64,000 nucleotides of DNA from Mangrovimonas aestuarii (GTDB taxonomy: Bacteria; Bacteroidota; Bacteroidia; Flavobacteriales; Flavobacteriaceae). The DNA is taken from contig NZ_JARACK010000002.1 in assembly GCF_028767185.1 (NCBI RefSeq), positions 351,178 through 415,177 on the forward strand, written 5' to 3'. The first letter of the stretch is position 1; every line of letters starts with the position of its first letter. A program made the position numbers and the translations under genes. This document shows positions 15,248 through 23,286 of this stretch, piece after piece. The notes beneath the pieces were generated by a model, which was given only the letters and a program-made list of their open reading frames with translations, was not told the DNA's origin and did not search any database.

Positions 15248-17773
15248 TCAGTCGTTTTGTTTTTTGTTTAGATTGTTGTCATCCCTTCCGATAGAGAGCA
15301 TATTGGAGAACAATCGATAGGCACCAGAAACACCTTCAGGGAATTCCCTAAAAAAGCTCAGACCTGTATAAATGTAGTATCCTTTTCCGTATTGTGCTAC
15401 CAATAAACTTCCGCTTTTGCTTGATTCACCCTCATCTTTCATGGAAAGGATAGGAGTGAAAGCTTTGTCCCAATTATCAGGGAAATATAGGCCGCGTTCT
15501 TGAGTCCACCCTTCAAAATCCTTTTCTGTAATAATGTTAGGGGAGTTAAGAATGGGGTGGTTTGGTGCTAAAAACTTCACTTTAGCATTTTCATCGGTTA
15601 CCCTATCACGTGATAGTTCCAATGGATATGGTGCAACCTGATCAACTTTTAATCTGAAGCTGGTATTGTATTGTACAATTAGATTTCCGCCTCTATTTAC
15701 ATAATCGAATAATTGCTGTTGTTTAAACTTTAAGGCATCAACGGTATTGTAAGCTCTAATACCCAAAACGATAGCATCAAATCTGTCTAGATATGCAGGA
15801 GTGATATCTTCAGGATTAATCGTAATGACATCATACCCTAATTGTTTCAAGCTTTCAGGGACCACATCGCCAGCACCTTCAATATAACCAATGGTATTTC
15901 CTTTTTTAACAATATTCAATCTTACCACTTTGCTGTCGTTAGGAAGTAATACAGTTTGGTAAGGAATATGTTCGTAATCGATTTCAATAAGTTGTTGAGA
16001 ATAGTCTTTTCCGTCAATAGTTACTATAGGGTGAATCCAAGCTTCGTTTTGTTTACTTGGTGGAGTCACTTCAAAATTAAAGTGTTGGTCTTCTGCTTTA
16101 TAACGAATGGAAACGTTATGAAGAGCTGGTGTGATGGTCCAGTTTTTAGGATGTTCAATTTTAACAGTTCCATTCAAATTATCTCGCCCTGCCTTAACGG
16201 TAACCGTAATGGTTTTTGGATTATCACTATTAAAAATGATGACCTTCTCGTCAATTTTTGATGACACTAGTGGAATTATACTAAAGGGTTTGTATATCTC
16301 TCCTTTAACCGGGTCGTTTCGTTTGTAAACAACAGCTTTTTTAAACGACATTGATACACCTTCAATCAATAAATTAAAGGTCATGTCAAAATAACTAGGT
16401 GTTTCAGGTAAACCAATAAAATTAGGATCGTCAACTTTGTACATCCCTAGTGTTCCCTTTTCCCTTAACCAGTAAGGGGCTGTGGTACGTTGGTTGCCAT
16501 TTATCTTTAGCGTATCCTGAAAATGAAAATCTTGGTTGGAGTTTAGGTTTACATTTTTTTGAGTTGCTTTATCGTTGGCATTTATAAAGCTTTGCAGTGT
16601 GATGTTGGCATTACTTCTGTTTATGATTTCAAGTTTAACGGGAACATATTCATTTTTTGTGGCAGAATCTGTTTCTGCAACTGCCTCAAGATACAGTCCT
16701 GCACAAGCAGCGATAATGTCTTTAATTTCATCAGATTTTAAATCACGCCAATAAGAATCTTCTAGGTTATTAATCAATTGGTAGGCTTCTACTAATTTTG
16801 GTAAGCTTGCTGAAGGATCAGTAAAATTGAAGCTGTGTTCTACTTCAATAAGGATTTTACCTATAGCTTGACCACCTTTAATACGATTCCAGCTCGTGTC
16901 GATACCTTCAAAAATATTGGACTTGTCTGCAGGCATTTTACCTTTAATTAATTCAAGGTATTCCATTTCTATTCCTCTGGTACCCGTGGTTCCAAACCCT
17001 TGCGATTTATGCTGACTTCGGCTCATTGCAGCAATTTCGGTATTGCTTAAACCTAAGTCAGGGTAGTATACTCCAACGTCAATACCTAACATTTTTGATT
17101 TATCAGCCTTTTCGAACTTCTCCTGACTGCCATAAAACCACCATGAGGTATTAAAAAATAGTCGTTTTGGCTGCCAAGTAGTAAAATCGTCTAATTGTTT
17201 AGAGTAAACATTTGGGTCGTTGGCCAAATTAAAAGCTTCAAAACTTAGCATAGCCGAACTAGTATGGTGTCCGTGAGTGCTGCCTGGGCTTCTGTGGTCG
17301 AATCTATTGATGATAACGTCTGGTTTGAATTTCCTAATGGCACGAACGACATCGCTGAGCACTTCCTCTTTGTTCCAAATTGCCAAAGTTTCATCTGGAT
17401 GTTTAGAGTAACCAAAGTCATTGGCTCTACTGAACATTTGTTCACCTCCATCAATGCTTCTCGCAGCAAGTAATTCTTGAGTACGTATCACGCCCAGAAG
17501 CTCACGAATTTCTGGTCCTATTAGGTTTTGTCCACCATCACCTCTTGTTAGGGATAAGTATGCCGTTCTTGCTTTTACATTGTTCGAAAAGTATGAAATG
17601 AGTCTGGTATTTTCATCGTCAGGATGCGCTGCAACATAAAGTACAGATCCCAAAAAGTTTAGTTTTTGGATAGACTCGTAAATATCTGAAGCTGTAGGTT
17701 TTTTTGGTTGTTGTGCTGTTGAAATGTGAATGGTAATAAGGCCAATAAACACTGCCAGTATAAAGTTTCGCAT
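15248..17773 (-). CDS. PIG-L family deacetylase, large multidomain form
   Basis: An 841-residue secreted protein. I place the start at 17773 because the following residues (MRNFILAVFIGLITIHISTA) form a signal peptide; a longer frame starts at 17827 but would put 18 polar residues ahead of it. The N-terminal 270 residues are a zinc-dependent PIG-L/LmbE N-deacetylase domain with AAHPDDENTR and the later GSTHGHH motif. The C-terminal half has beta-rich segments and a GATase1-like segment (IEGAGDVVPESLKQLGYDV). It probably deacetylates an N-acetylated sugar compound. It is first in the PIG-L, small peptide, symporter unit. Confidence 0.88.
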   Translation of the reverse strand: MRNFILAVFIGLITIHISTAQQPKKPTASDIYESIQKLNFLGSVLYVAAHPDDENTRLISYFSNNVKARTAYLSLTRGDGGQNLIGPEIRELLGVIRTQELLAARSIDGGEQMFSRANDFGYSKHPDETLAIWNKEEVLSDVVRAIRKFKPDVIINRFDHRSPGSTHGHHTSSAMLSFEAFNLANDPNVYSKQLDDFTTWQPKRLFFNTSWWFYGSQEKFEKADKSKMLGIDVGVYYPDLGLSNTEIAAMSRSQHKSQGFGTTGTRGIEMEYLELIKGKMPADKSNIFEGIDTSWNRIKGGQAIGKILIEVEHSFNFTDPSASLPKLVEAYQLINNLEDSYWRDLKSDEIKDIIAACAGLYLEAVAETDSATKNEYVPVKLEIINRSNANITLQSFINANDKATQKNVNLNSNQDFHFQDTLKINGNQRTTAPYWLREKGTLGMYKVDDPNFIGLPETPSYFDMTFNLLIEGVSMSFKKAVVYKRNDPVKGEIYKPFSIIPLVSSKIDEKVIIFNSDNPKTITVTVKAGRDNLNGTVKIEHPKNWTITPALHNVSIRYKAEDQHFNFEVTPPSKQNEAWIHPIVTIDGKDYSQQLIEIDYEHIPYQTVLLPNDSKVVRLNIVKKGNTIGYIEGAGDVVPESLKQLGYDVITINPEDITPAYLDRFDAIVLGIRAYNTVDALKFKQQQLFDYVNRGGNLIVQYNTSFRLKVDQVAPYPLELSRDRVTDENAKVKFLAPNHPILNSPNIITEKDFEGWTQERGLYFPDNWDKAFTPILSMKDEGESSKSGSLLVAQYGKGYYIYTGLSFFREFPEGVSGAYRLFSNMLSIGRDDNNLNKKQND

Positions 17774-17938
17774 TTTCCTTAGGTGATTTGTTGAATCATC
17801 AAATATATGAAAGTATGGTAGCTGCAAAGGTTATTTTTAAGTTTATTTAACGAATCTTCTAGTTGTATAAATTGATTATGATAAGTAGGAAACTTTATAT
17901 ACATTTAGTGGCTGTTAACCTAATTTTAAAAAATAAAA

Positions 17939-18313
17939 ATGAAGAGAATTACCGTTGCAGAAGCAACAGATTTAAGCGACAATTGGACTAATACACGACA
18001 AGCAGCTGTAGATAGAGCTGCTGGAAAACCAGATAACCGGTCGGTTTGGTGTTCTTTAGATGATCTTAGGCAGTTTTTGGACGATGCGGAGAATGAGGCT
18101 AAAGCTAATGGCTATGATATGGATGGCGTACGTATTTACCTTGGTGTGTACGGTGAAGAACAGTTGGCAGACAAAGCAGGGTACACAACCATGTTTTTGA
18201 CTGCAACAGGAAAAAAAACAGATACTACTGATCCAACCCAAGACCTTACAGATATTGATCCATTTAATGACGGTATGGGAGGAAATCCTCCACAAGCTAC
18301 ATATCCTCAGTAG
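17939..18313 (+). CDS. Hypothetical soluble protein upstream of 7-helix/kinase unit
   Basis: A 124-residue protein without signal peptide or membrane helix. The core VWCSLDDLRQFLDDAENEA followed by DGVRIYLGVYGEE and TTMFLTATGKK resembles a group of Bacteroidota hypotheticals with no assigned function. The C-terminus is acidic and proline-rich (DIDPFNDGMGGNPPQ). It is separated by only 5 bp from the 7-helix membrane protein gene and is therefore probably the first gene of a three-gene unit with the sensor kinase, which suggests a role linked to that signalling. Confidence 0.75.
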   Translation: MKRITVAEATDLSDNWTNTRQAAVDRAAGKPDNRSVWCSLDDLRQFLDDAENEAKANGYDMDGVRIYLGVYGEEQLADKAGYTTMFLTATGKKTDTTDPTQDLTDIDPFNDGMGGNPPQATYPQ

Positions 18314-18318
18314 ATATA

Positions 18319-19026
18319 ATGTTTGAGGAGTTTTTAAGACAAAATTACTATACTATCACATTCTTGGTAGAATTCTTAGCAGCCGTTACTGGTGTTTTAT
18401 GTTTAAAAAAATTCAAGGGAACGGCTGTTCTTTATTTTATTGTTTTTGTTTTAGTGGTATTCTTATGTGATCAATTGGGATGGTATGCCCAATTTACTAA
18501 AAAGGGGTTTTTAAGTTTTTTAGAGGGTACTAAGTTTGAGACCAATCATTGGTGGTACACTATCTTTTGGAAAATAGGTGCTATAGTATTCATTATAATT
18601 TACTATAAAAATCTGCTAAGGACTAAAATTTTTAAAAAGTTATTGATAGTAGGGGTATGGCTTTTTTTATCAGTGTCCATATTTACTATTGTTACAAATT
18701 GGGACGCTTTTTTTAAAAGTTATTTCCCATCCATAGGCATTGCTGGTGCGATACTGGTGTTTATGGGAGTAGCGTTTTATTTTATTGAAATTATTCAAAG
18801 TGAACGTATATTAACGTTCTATCACTCTTTCAATTTTTATGCGAGTTCAGCAATTTTACTTTGGTGGTTAATTACCACTCCATTGGTTTTTTACGATATT
18901 TATTTCTCAATCGCCGACTGGAATTTTGTATTCTTAAAGTGGCAAATATATTTGTTTGCTAATGTTATGATGTATCTAACTTTTACCATTTCATTTTTAT
19001 GTTGTACACCACAAACCGAGCAGTAA
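18319..19026 (+). CDS. Seven-helix membrane protein, copy A
   Basis: A 235-residue integral membrane protein with seven predicted helices (about residues 14-33, 35-55, 84-100, 107-128, 138-160, 172-194 and 205-228). A conserved aromatic stretch (NHWWYTIFWKIGAIVF) precedes helix 3. I do not recognise a named family. It shares clear similarity along its length with the protein at 19913-20617 and, like it, overlaps a histidine kinase gene by about 25 bp. It may form the sensory input for that kinase, which itself has only one helix and no sensor domain. Confidence 0.82.
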   Translation: MFEEFLRQNYYTITFLVEFLAAVTGVLCLKKFKGTAVLYFIVFVLVVFLCDQLGWYAQFTKKGFLSFLEGTKFETNHWWYTIFWKIGAIVFIIIYYKNLLRTKIFKKLLIVGVWLFLSVSIFTIVTNWDAFFKSYFPSIGIAGAILVFMGVAFYFIEIIQSERILTFYHSFNFYASSAILLWWLITTPLVFYDIYFSIADWNFVFLKWQIYLFANVMMYLTFTISFLCCTPQTEQ

Positions 19027-19799
19027 GCACTGCTGCAGAACGTTACTTACTGGTCTATATGATTGGTGTTTTGGTTGTTGTAAGCGCTTTGATAATCATA
19101 TTTTTTATTGTATTCCAAAAGCGTAAAAATAAACTCTTAAGGGATAAATTAAGACAACAGCGACGTTTTGAACAAGAATTAAATAATACGCGTTTGGAGA
19201 TACAGGAGCAAACGCTTAAAAGTATTGGTCAGGAGTTGCATGATAATATAGGCCAATTGCTAGCAGTTGCCAACATGCAGATGAGTATTATTGGGCCGAC
19301 AATTGGAGAAATAGCTAAAGATTCGTTTAACGAAACCAAGGGATTGGTTAAGCAGAGTTTGGGAGAGGTTCGAGCTTTGTCTAGATCTCTCAATCAGGAT
19401 GTTATTAAGTACCGTGGGTTTGAGCCTTCTTTACGTGCAGAGGTTGAACGATTGAATCGTAATAAAGTTTTAGAAGCTCATTTGGATTTAATTGGTACAT
19501 CTTCTGTTTTAGAAAATGATAAACATAGTATTATCCTTTTTAGGATTATCCAAGAATTTCTATCTAATACGGTTAAATACTCAAAAGCTGATAATGTAAG
19601 GATTGCTTTAGAATATACAAATGAAGAGTTAATAGTTATTGCAAAAGACAATGGTGTTGGTTTTGATCCTGTAACGACTATAAAAGGTTCAGGTTTGCTC
19701 AATATGGAATCCCGAGCAGAACTTATTAAGGCTAAATATAAGTTGGAGTCTGGTAATGGTGATGGTACTACATTGTATCTTGAATACCCCTTAAATTAG
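18999..19799 (+). CDS. NarL-type sensor histidine kinase, copy A
   Basis: A 266-residue histidine kinase with one N-terminal transmembrane helix (about residues 17-39), a coiled-coil linker, a HisKA_3 phospho-acceptor segment GQELHDNIGQLL with His81, and a HATPase_c domain with EFLSNTVKYSKAD, DNGVGFD and GSGLLNMESRA. There is no recognisable sensor domain. The gene starts 28 bp inside the 7-helix protein gene, indicating coupled expression. No response regulator follows, although HisKA_3 kinases normally pair with a NarL/LuxR regulator; the phosphate target must be elsewhere. Confidence 0.92.
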   Translation: MLYTTNRAVSTAAERYLLVYMIGVLVVVSALIIIFFIVFQKRKNKLLRDKLRQQRRFEQELNNTRLEIQEQTLKSIGQELHDNIGQLLAVANMQMSIIGPTIGEIAKDSFNETKGLVKQSLGEVRALSRSLNQDVIKYRGFEPSLRAEVERLNRNKVLEAHLDLIGTSSVLENDKHSIILFRIIQEFLSNTVKYSKADNVRIALEYTNEELIVIAKDNGVGFDPVTTIKGSGLLNMESRAELIKAKYKLESGNGDGTTLYLEYPLN

Positions 19800-19912
19800 C
19801 TTCTTTCCTGTAATTGTCCGAGGATAAGAATATAGGCGAGTTTTTGTGTGGGTTATTTCGTATATTAGATTGATTCAAGGAAAAATTCTAGACCAGCTAA
19901 TTTTTATTAAGA

Positions 19913-20617
19913 TTGGAACCTTTTTTAGATAAGTACTATGATTTTATAACTTTCAGTGTAGAGCTGATTGCTTTGGTAGCTGGAATTTTAGCTTTCAAGA
20001 AATTTAAGGACACAGCTGTAAAGTATTTTATTTATTTTTTGGGCTATATCCTTTTAGTTGAGATAGTGGGGCGTTATAAAAACTATATATCCTTTTGGCC
20101 AATTAATTATCTTGAAGACACACGATTTGAGGAAAATTGGTGGTGGTATACACTCTCATGGAAAATAGGGGCTATTTTATTTTATGCCTACTATTATCAA
20201 AAAATTATCAGAAGTAAAAAGTTTTCATCTTTTTTGAAATATACTTCAGTAGCTTTTTTGGTTGTTTCTCTTGGAGTAATTTTAATACAGTGGGAAGATT
20301 TTTTTAAAGGGTATTTTGCATTAATTAATGTAATGGGAATGATCGTGATATTTTTATGTATAGTTTTCTATTTCACTGAAATGCTTAGAAGTGACAAAGT
20401 ACTTACCTTTTATAAATCTTTTAGTTTTTATTTTAGCTCTGCTCTTTTAATTTGGTGGCTTATTAATACTCCCTTGGTTATATACAGTAGTTATTATGCT
20501 ACAGTATCTGATATTGAGTATAAAAATTTGAGAAAGTTGATTTTATTGTTTTGTAATATATTTATGTACATCACATTTACCTTTGCTTTTATATGGTGCA
20601 ATCCCAAGACAGAATAA
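19913..20617 (+). CDS. Seven-helix membrane protein, copy B
   Basis: A 234-residue paralogue of the 18319-19026 protein with the same seven-helix layout and the aromatic stretch ENWWWYTLSWKIGAIL. The start is a TTG at 19913; it is supported because it lines up with the ATG start of copy A (MEPFLDKYYDFITFSVE against MFEEFLRQNYYTITFLVE) and no in-frame ATG is nearby. It overlaps its kinase gene by 25 bp. The pair is a tandem duplication of copy A, with no copy of the small soluble gene. Confidence 0.82.
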   Translation: MEPFLDKYYDFITFSVELIALVAGILAFKKFKDTAVKYFIYFLGYILLVEIVGRYKNYISFWPINYLEDTRFEENWWWYTLSWKIGAILFYAYYYQKIIRSKKFSSFLKYTSVAFLVVSLGVILIQWEDFFKGYFALINVMGMIVIFLCIVFYFTEMLRSDKVLTFYKSFSFYFSSALLIWWLINTPLVIYSSYYATVSDIEYKNLRKLILLFCNIFMYITFTFAFIWCNPKTE

Positions 20618-21405
20618 TCAGCACGGATGCCGAAAGGTACCTTTTGTTGTATACGATTGCTGTAATCATAGTGGTTTCGGCTATGGTAATATTGTTCTTT
20701 GTTGTATTTCAGAGAAGAAAAAATAAACTGTTGGAGGAGCGATATAGGGAACACCAGGAATTTCAAGAGGAACTTTCTAAGTCCCAAATGGAAATTCAAG
20801 AGCAGACTTTAAAGGATATAGGCCAAGAACTTCACGATAACGTTGGTCAATTACTGGCACTGGCCCATTTACAGATAAATATGCTTCTTTCCAAAATAAG
20901 TGAGAATCATAAAAAGGAATTAACTGATTCAAAAGAAGTTGTGAAGCAAAGTTTGGATGAAGTTCGCTCTCTTTCAAAATCACTTAATCAGGAGGTAATA
21001 AAATACAAGGGATTTGAGCAGTCATTAAAAGCTGTTGTAGAACGTCTAAACAGAACAAATAGAATAAAAGCTACTTTAAATGTGAATGGACAGCCTCAGG
21101 CTTTAAAAAATGGTAAACATAATATTATTCTCTTCAGAATACTTCAAGAGTTTTTATCCAATACAATGAAATATTCCAAAGCCAATAACGTAACTGTAAA
21201 ACTAACCTATTCCAGCGAAAAATTAGAGATTTACGCTACCGATGATGGTACAGGGTTTAATCTTCAGTCAGTAGAAAAAGGGTCTGGGTTATTGAACATG
21301 GAATCCAGAGCTAAGTTAATCCAAACTCAATACAATTTTAAGTCAATTCCGGGCCAGGGAACAGCTCTGTATTTGTGTTATCCATTTCAAAAGGAAAAAA
21401 GATGA
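20593..21405 (+). CDS. NarL-type sensor histidine kinase, copy B
   Basis: A 270-residue paralogue of the 18999-19799 kinase with identical architecture: N-terminal helix, linker, HisKA_3 segment GQELHDNVGQLL with His81, and HATPase_c motifs EFLSNTMKYSKAN, DDGTGFN and GSGLLNMESRA. The two kinases also share their opening (ISTDAERYLLLY against VSTAAERYLLVY). The stop TGA overlaps an ATG (ATGA), which opens a 7-codon frame resembling the start of a response regulator and then stops. Confidence 0.92.
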   Translation: MVQSQDRIISTDAERYLLLYTIAVIIVVSAMVILFFVVFQRRKNKLLEERYREHQEFQEELSKSQMEIQEQTLKDIGQELHDNVGQLLALAHLQINMLLSKISENHKKELTDSKEVVKQSLDEVRSLSKSLNQEVIKYKGFEQSLKAVVERLNRTNRIKATLNVNGQPQALKNGKHNIILFRILQEFLSNTMKYSKANNVTVKLTYSSEKLEIYATDDGTGFNLQSVEKGSGLLNMESRAKLIQTQYNFKSIPGQGTALYLCYPFQKEKR

Positions 21406-21425
21406 AAGACATTATCGTTTTCTAG
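21402..21425 (+). pseudogene. Possible response-regulator stub (7 codons)
   Basis: ATG AAA GAC ATT ATC GTT TTC TAG reads MKDIIVF and stop. The ATG overlaps the kinase stop (ATGA), the usual junction to a LuxR-type response regulator, and MKDIIV is a typical beginning for one. The rest would have been lost at the junction with the dodecin gene, which ends here on the other strand. The same bases form a 9-bp inverted repeat (ATGAAAGAC/GTCTTTCAT), so chance remains possible. Confidence 0.3.
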
Positions 21426-21631
21426 TCTTTCATTGTAAACCCTATTTTAATTGTAGCTTGCCAACGCTCTACCTTTCCGTTGCTTACAGCACCTCGAATG
21501 TCTACAACTTCAAACCAGCGTAGGTTTTGTATAGAACTAGACGCACGTTTTAATGCATTCTCAATAGCGTCGTCACTTGACTTTTCTGAAGTTCCTACAA
21601 TTTCGATCTTTTTGTAAATATGTTCGTCCAT
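21422..21631 (-). CDS. Dodecin family flavin-binding protein
   Basis: A 69-residue dodecin, a small protein that assembles into dodecamers and stores riboflavin or FMN. The sequence fits well: YKKIEIVGTSEKS, SDDAIENALKRAS and NLRWFEVVDIRGAV with the flavin-stacking Trp, then the terminal strand WQATIKIGFTM. It is monocistronic and converges on the kinase B gene. It may protect flavins in the cell; nothing in the context says more. Confidence 0.92.
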   Translation of the reverse strand: MDEHIYKKIEIVGTSEKSSDDAIENALKRASSSIQNLRWFEVVDIRGAVSNGKVERWQATIKIGFTMKD

Positions 21632-21782
21632 GATTTTGTGAATTATTGATTAATAATCCTTTAAATTAATGAAATAATCAATACGAAGCATGTTAATGGG
21701 CTTCGAATTGTCAAGTTGGTAAACTAGACTTATTAGACTAAAAAATAGACAAAGGTTAAGTGTCTATACAAAATCAATGTTG

Positions 21783-21790
21783 TACTTTTG
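21783..21790 (+). promoter_or_regulatory. -7 element of lpd
   Basis: TACTTTTG fits TAnnTTTG and lies 35 bp before the ATG at 21826. The -33 position has only a weak TTA. It rules out the GTG at 21760, which would start upstream of this promoter. Confidence 0.5.
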
Positions 21791-21825
21791 TAATCGTTTT
21801 ATTCAAAATAGATAAAAAAAAATTT

Positions 21826-23232
21826 ATGAATTCGTACGATGTAGCCGTTATCGGCTCAGGACCCGGGGGATATGTGGCAGCCATTCGTTGTGCACAGCTC
21901 GGTATGAAAACTGCAATTATAGAAAAATACGCTACCCTTGGAGGAACTTGTCTTAATGTAGGGTGTATTCCTAGTAAAGCCTTATTGGATTCTTCTCACC
22001 ACTATGAAGATGCTGTTAAGCATTTCGAAGAGCACGGTATTGAAGTTCCTGGCGAAATCAAGGTGAACTTAGAGAAAATGATTTCTCGAAAGCAAGCGGT
22101 TGTAGACCAAACTACTGGAGGAATCGATTTCTTGATGAAGAAAAACAATATTGATGTTTACCAAGGATTGGGATCATTTAAAGATGCTACTCACATTAAC
22201 ATCAACAAAGAAGATGGTGCAACAGAAACTATAGAAGCAAAACATACTATTATTGCTACAGGAAGTAAGCCATCAAACCTTCCGTTTATCAACATTGATA
22301 AAGAACGAATTATAACTTCTACAGAGGCTTTAAAGCTTAAGGAAATCCCTAAGCACCTTATCGTAATCGGTGGTGGTGTTATTGGATTGGAGCTTGGCCA
22401 GGTTTACAAAAGACTTGGGGCTGATGTAACTGTTGTTGAGTTCATGGATCGTATCATTCCAACAATGGATGGTGGATTGTCTAAGGAACTTAATAAGGTT
22501 TTGAAGAAGCAAAAGTTTAAAATCAATACATCGCACAAGGTTAAGTCTGTTGAGCGTGTAGGAGATGAGGTAATTGTAAAGGCTGACGATAAAAAAGGAA
22601 ACGAAGTAGAGTTTAGAGGAGACTATTGTTTGGTATCTGTAGGTCGTCGTCCTCATACAGATGGACTTAATGCTGAGGCTGCAGGAGTAAAACTTAACGA
22701 TAGGGGTCAAGTTGAAGTAAACGATCACTTACAGACATCTGCTTCAAACATTTATGCTATTGGAGACGTTGTTAAAGGTGCAATGTTGGCTCATAAAGCT
22801 GAAGAAGAAGGGGTAATGGTTGCTGAGATTTTAGCTGGACAAAAGCCGCATATCGACTATAACTTAATTCCTGGTGTTGTTTATACTTGGCCAGAAGTTG
22901 CAGCTGTAGGTAAAACAGAAGAGCAATTAAAACAAGAAGGAGTGGCTTATAAAGCTGGGCAGTTCCCAATGCGTGCTTTAGGACGTAGCCGTGCTAGCAT
23001 GGATTTAGACGGGTTTGTGAAAATCTTAGCGGATAAGGAAACTGATGAAATTTTAGGTGTTCACATGATTGGAGCAAGAGCCGCCGACATGATTGCTGAA
23101 GCAGTTGTTGCAATGGAATACCGTGCATCTGCTGAAGATGTATCGCGTATGTCTCATGCTCACCCAACTTTTACAGAAGCCATTAAAGAAGCTGCTTTGG
23201 CTGCAACTGATAACAGACCGTTACATATTTAA
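21826..23232 (+). CDS. lpdA: Dihydrolipoyl dehydrogenase (E3)
   Basis: A 468-residue FAD disulfide oxidoreductase that reoxidises dihydrolipoamide for the 2-oxo-acid dehydrogenase complexes and glycine cleavage. FAD motif GSGPGGYVAA, redox pair GGTCLNVGCIP, NAD motif IGGGVIGLELG, second FAD contact SNIYAIGDV, and C-terminal His-Glu in HAHPTFTEA are all present. The start ATG at 21826 gives the usual family length. It is monocistronic, with a -7 element upstream and a terminator downstream. Confidence 0.96.
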   Translation: MNSYDVAVIGSGPGGYVAAIRCAQLGMKTAIIEKYATLGGTCLNVGCIPSKALLDSSHHYEDAVKHFEEHGIEVPGEIKVNLEKMISRKQAVVDQTTGGIDFLMKKNNIDVYQGLGSFKDATHININKEDGATETIEAKHTIIATGSKPSNLPFINIDKERIITSTEALKLKEIPKHLIVIGGGVIGLELGQVYKRLGADVTVVEFMDRIIPTMDGGLSKELNKVLKKQKFKINTSHKVKSVERVGDEVIVKADDKKGNEVEFRGDYCLVSVGRRPHTDGLNAEAAGVKLNDRGQVEVNDHLQTSASNIYAIGDVVKGAMLAHKAEEEGVMVAEILAGQKPHIDYNLIPGVVYTWPEVAAVGKTEEQLKQEGVAYKAGQFPMRALGRSRASMDLDGFVKILADKETDEILGVHMIGARAADMIAEAVVAMEYRASAEDVSRMSHAHPTFTEAIKEAALAATDNRPLHI

Positions 23233-23257
23233 GGAATTTCTTTTAGAATACATATAT

Positions 23258-23286
23258 AGCACCCCAACTAGGGGTGCTTTTTTATT
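23258..23286 (+). terminator. Intrinsic terminator after lpd
   Basis: AGCACCCC and GGGGTGCT form a perfect 8-bp stem (23258-23278) with a 5-nt loop, followed by a T run. The stop of the convergent lipoprotein gene lies inside the T run. Confidence 0.9.

Noticed and set aside
21760..21825. N-terminal extension of lpd from a GTG
   Set aside because: It would start upstream of the -7 element and adds residues absent from the family.
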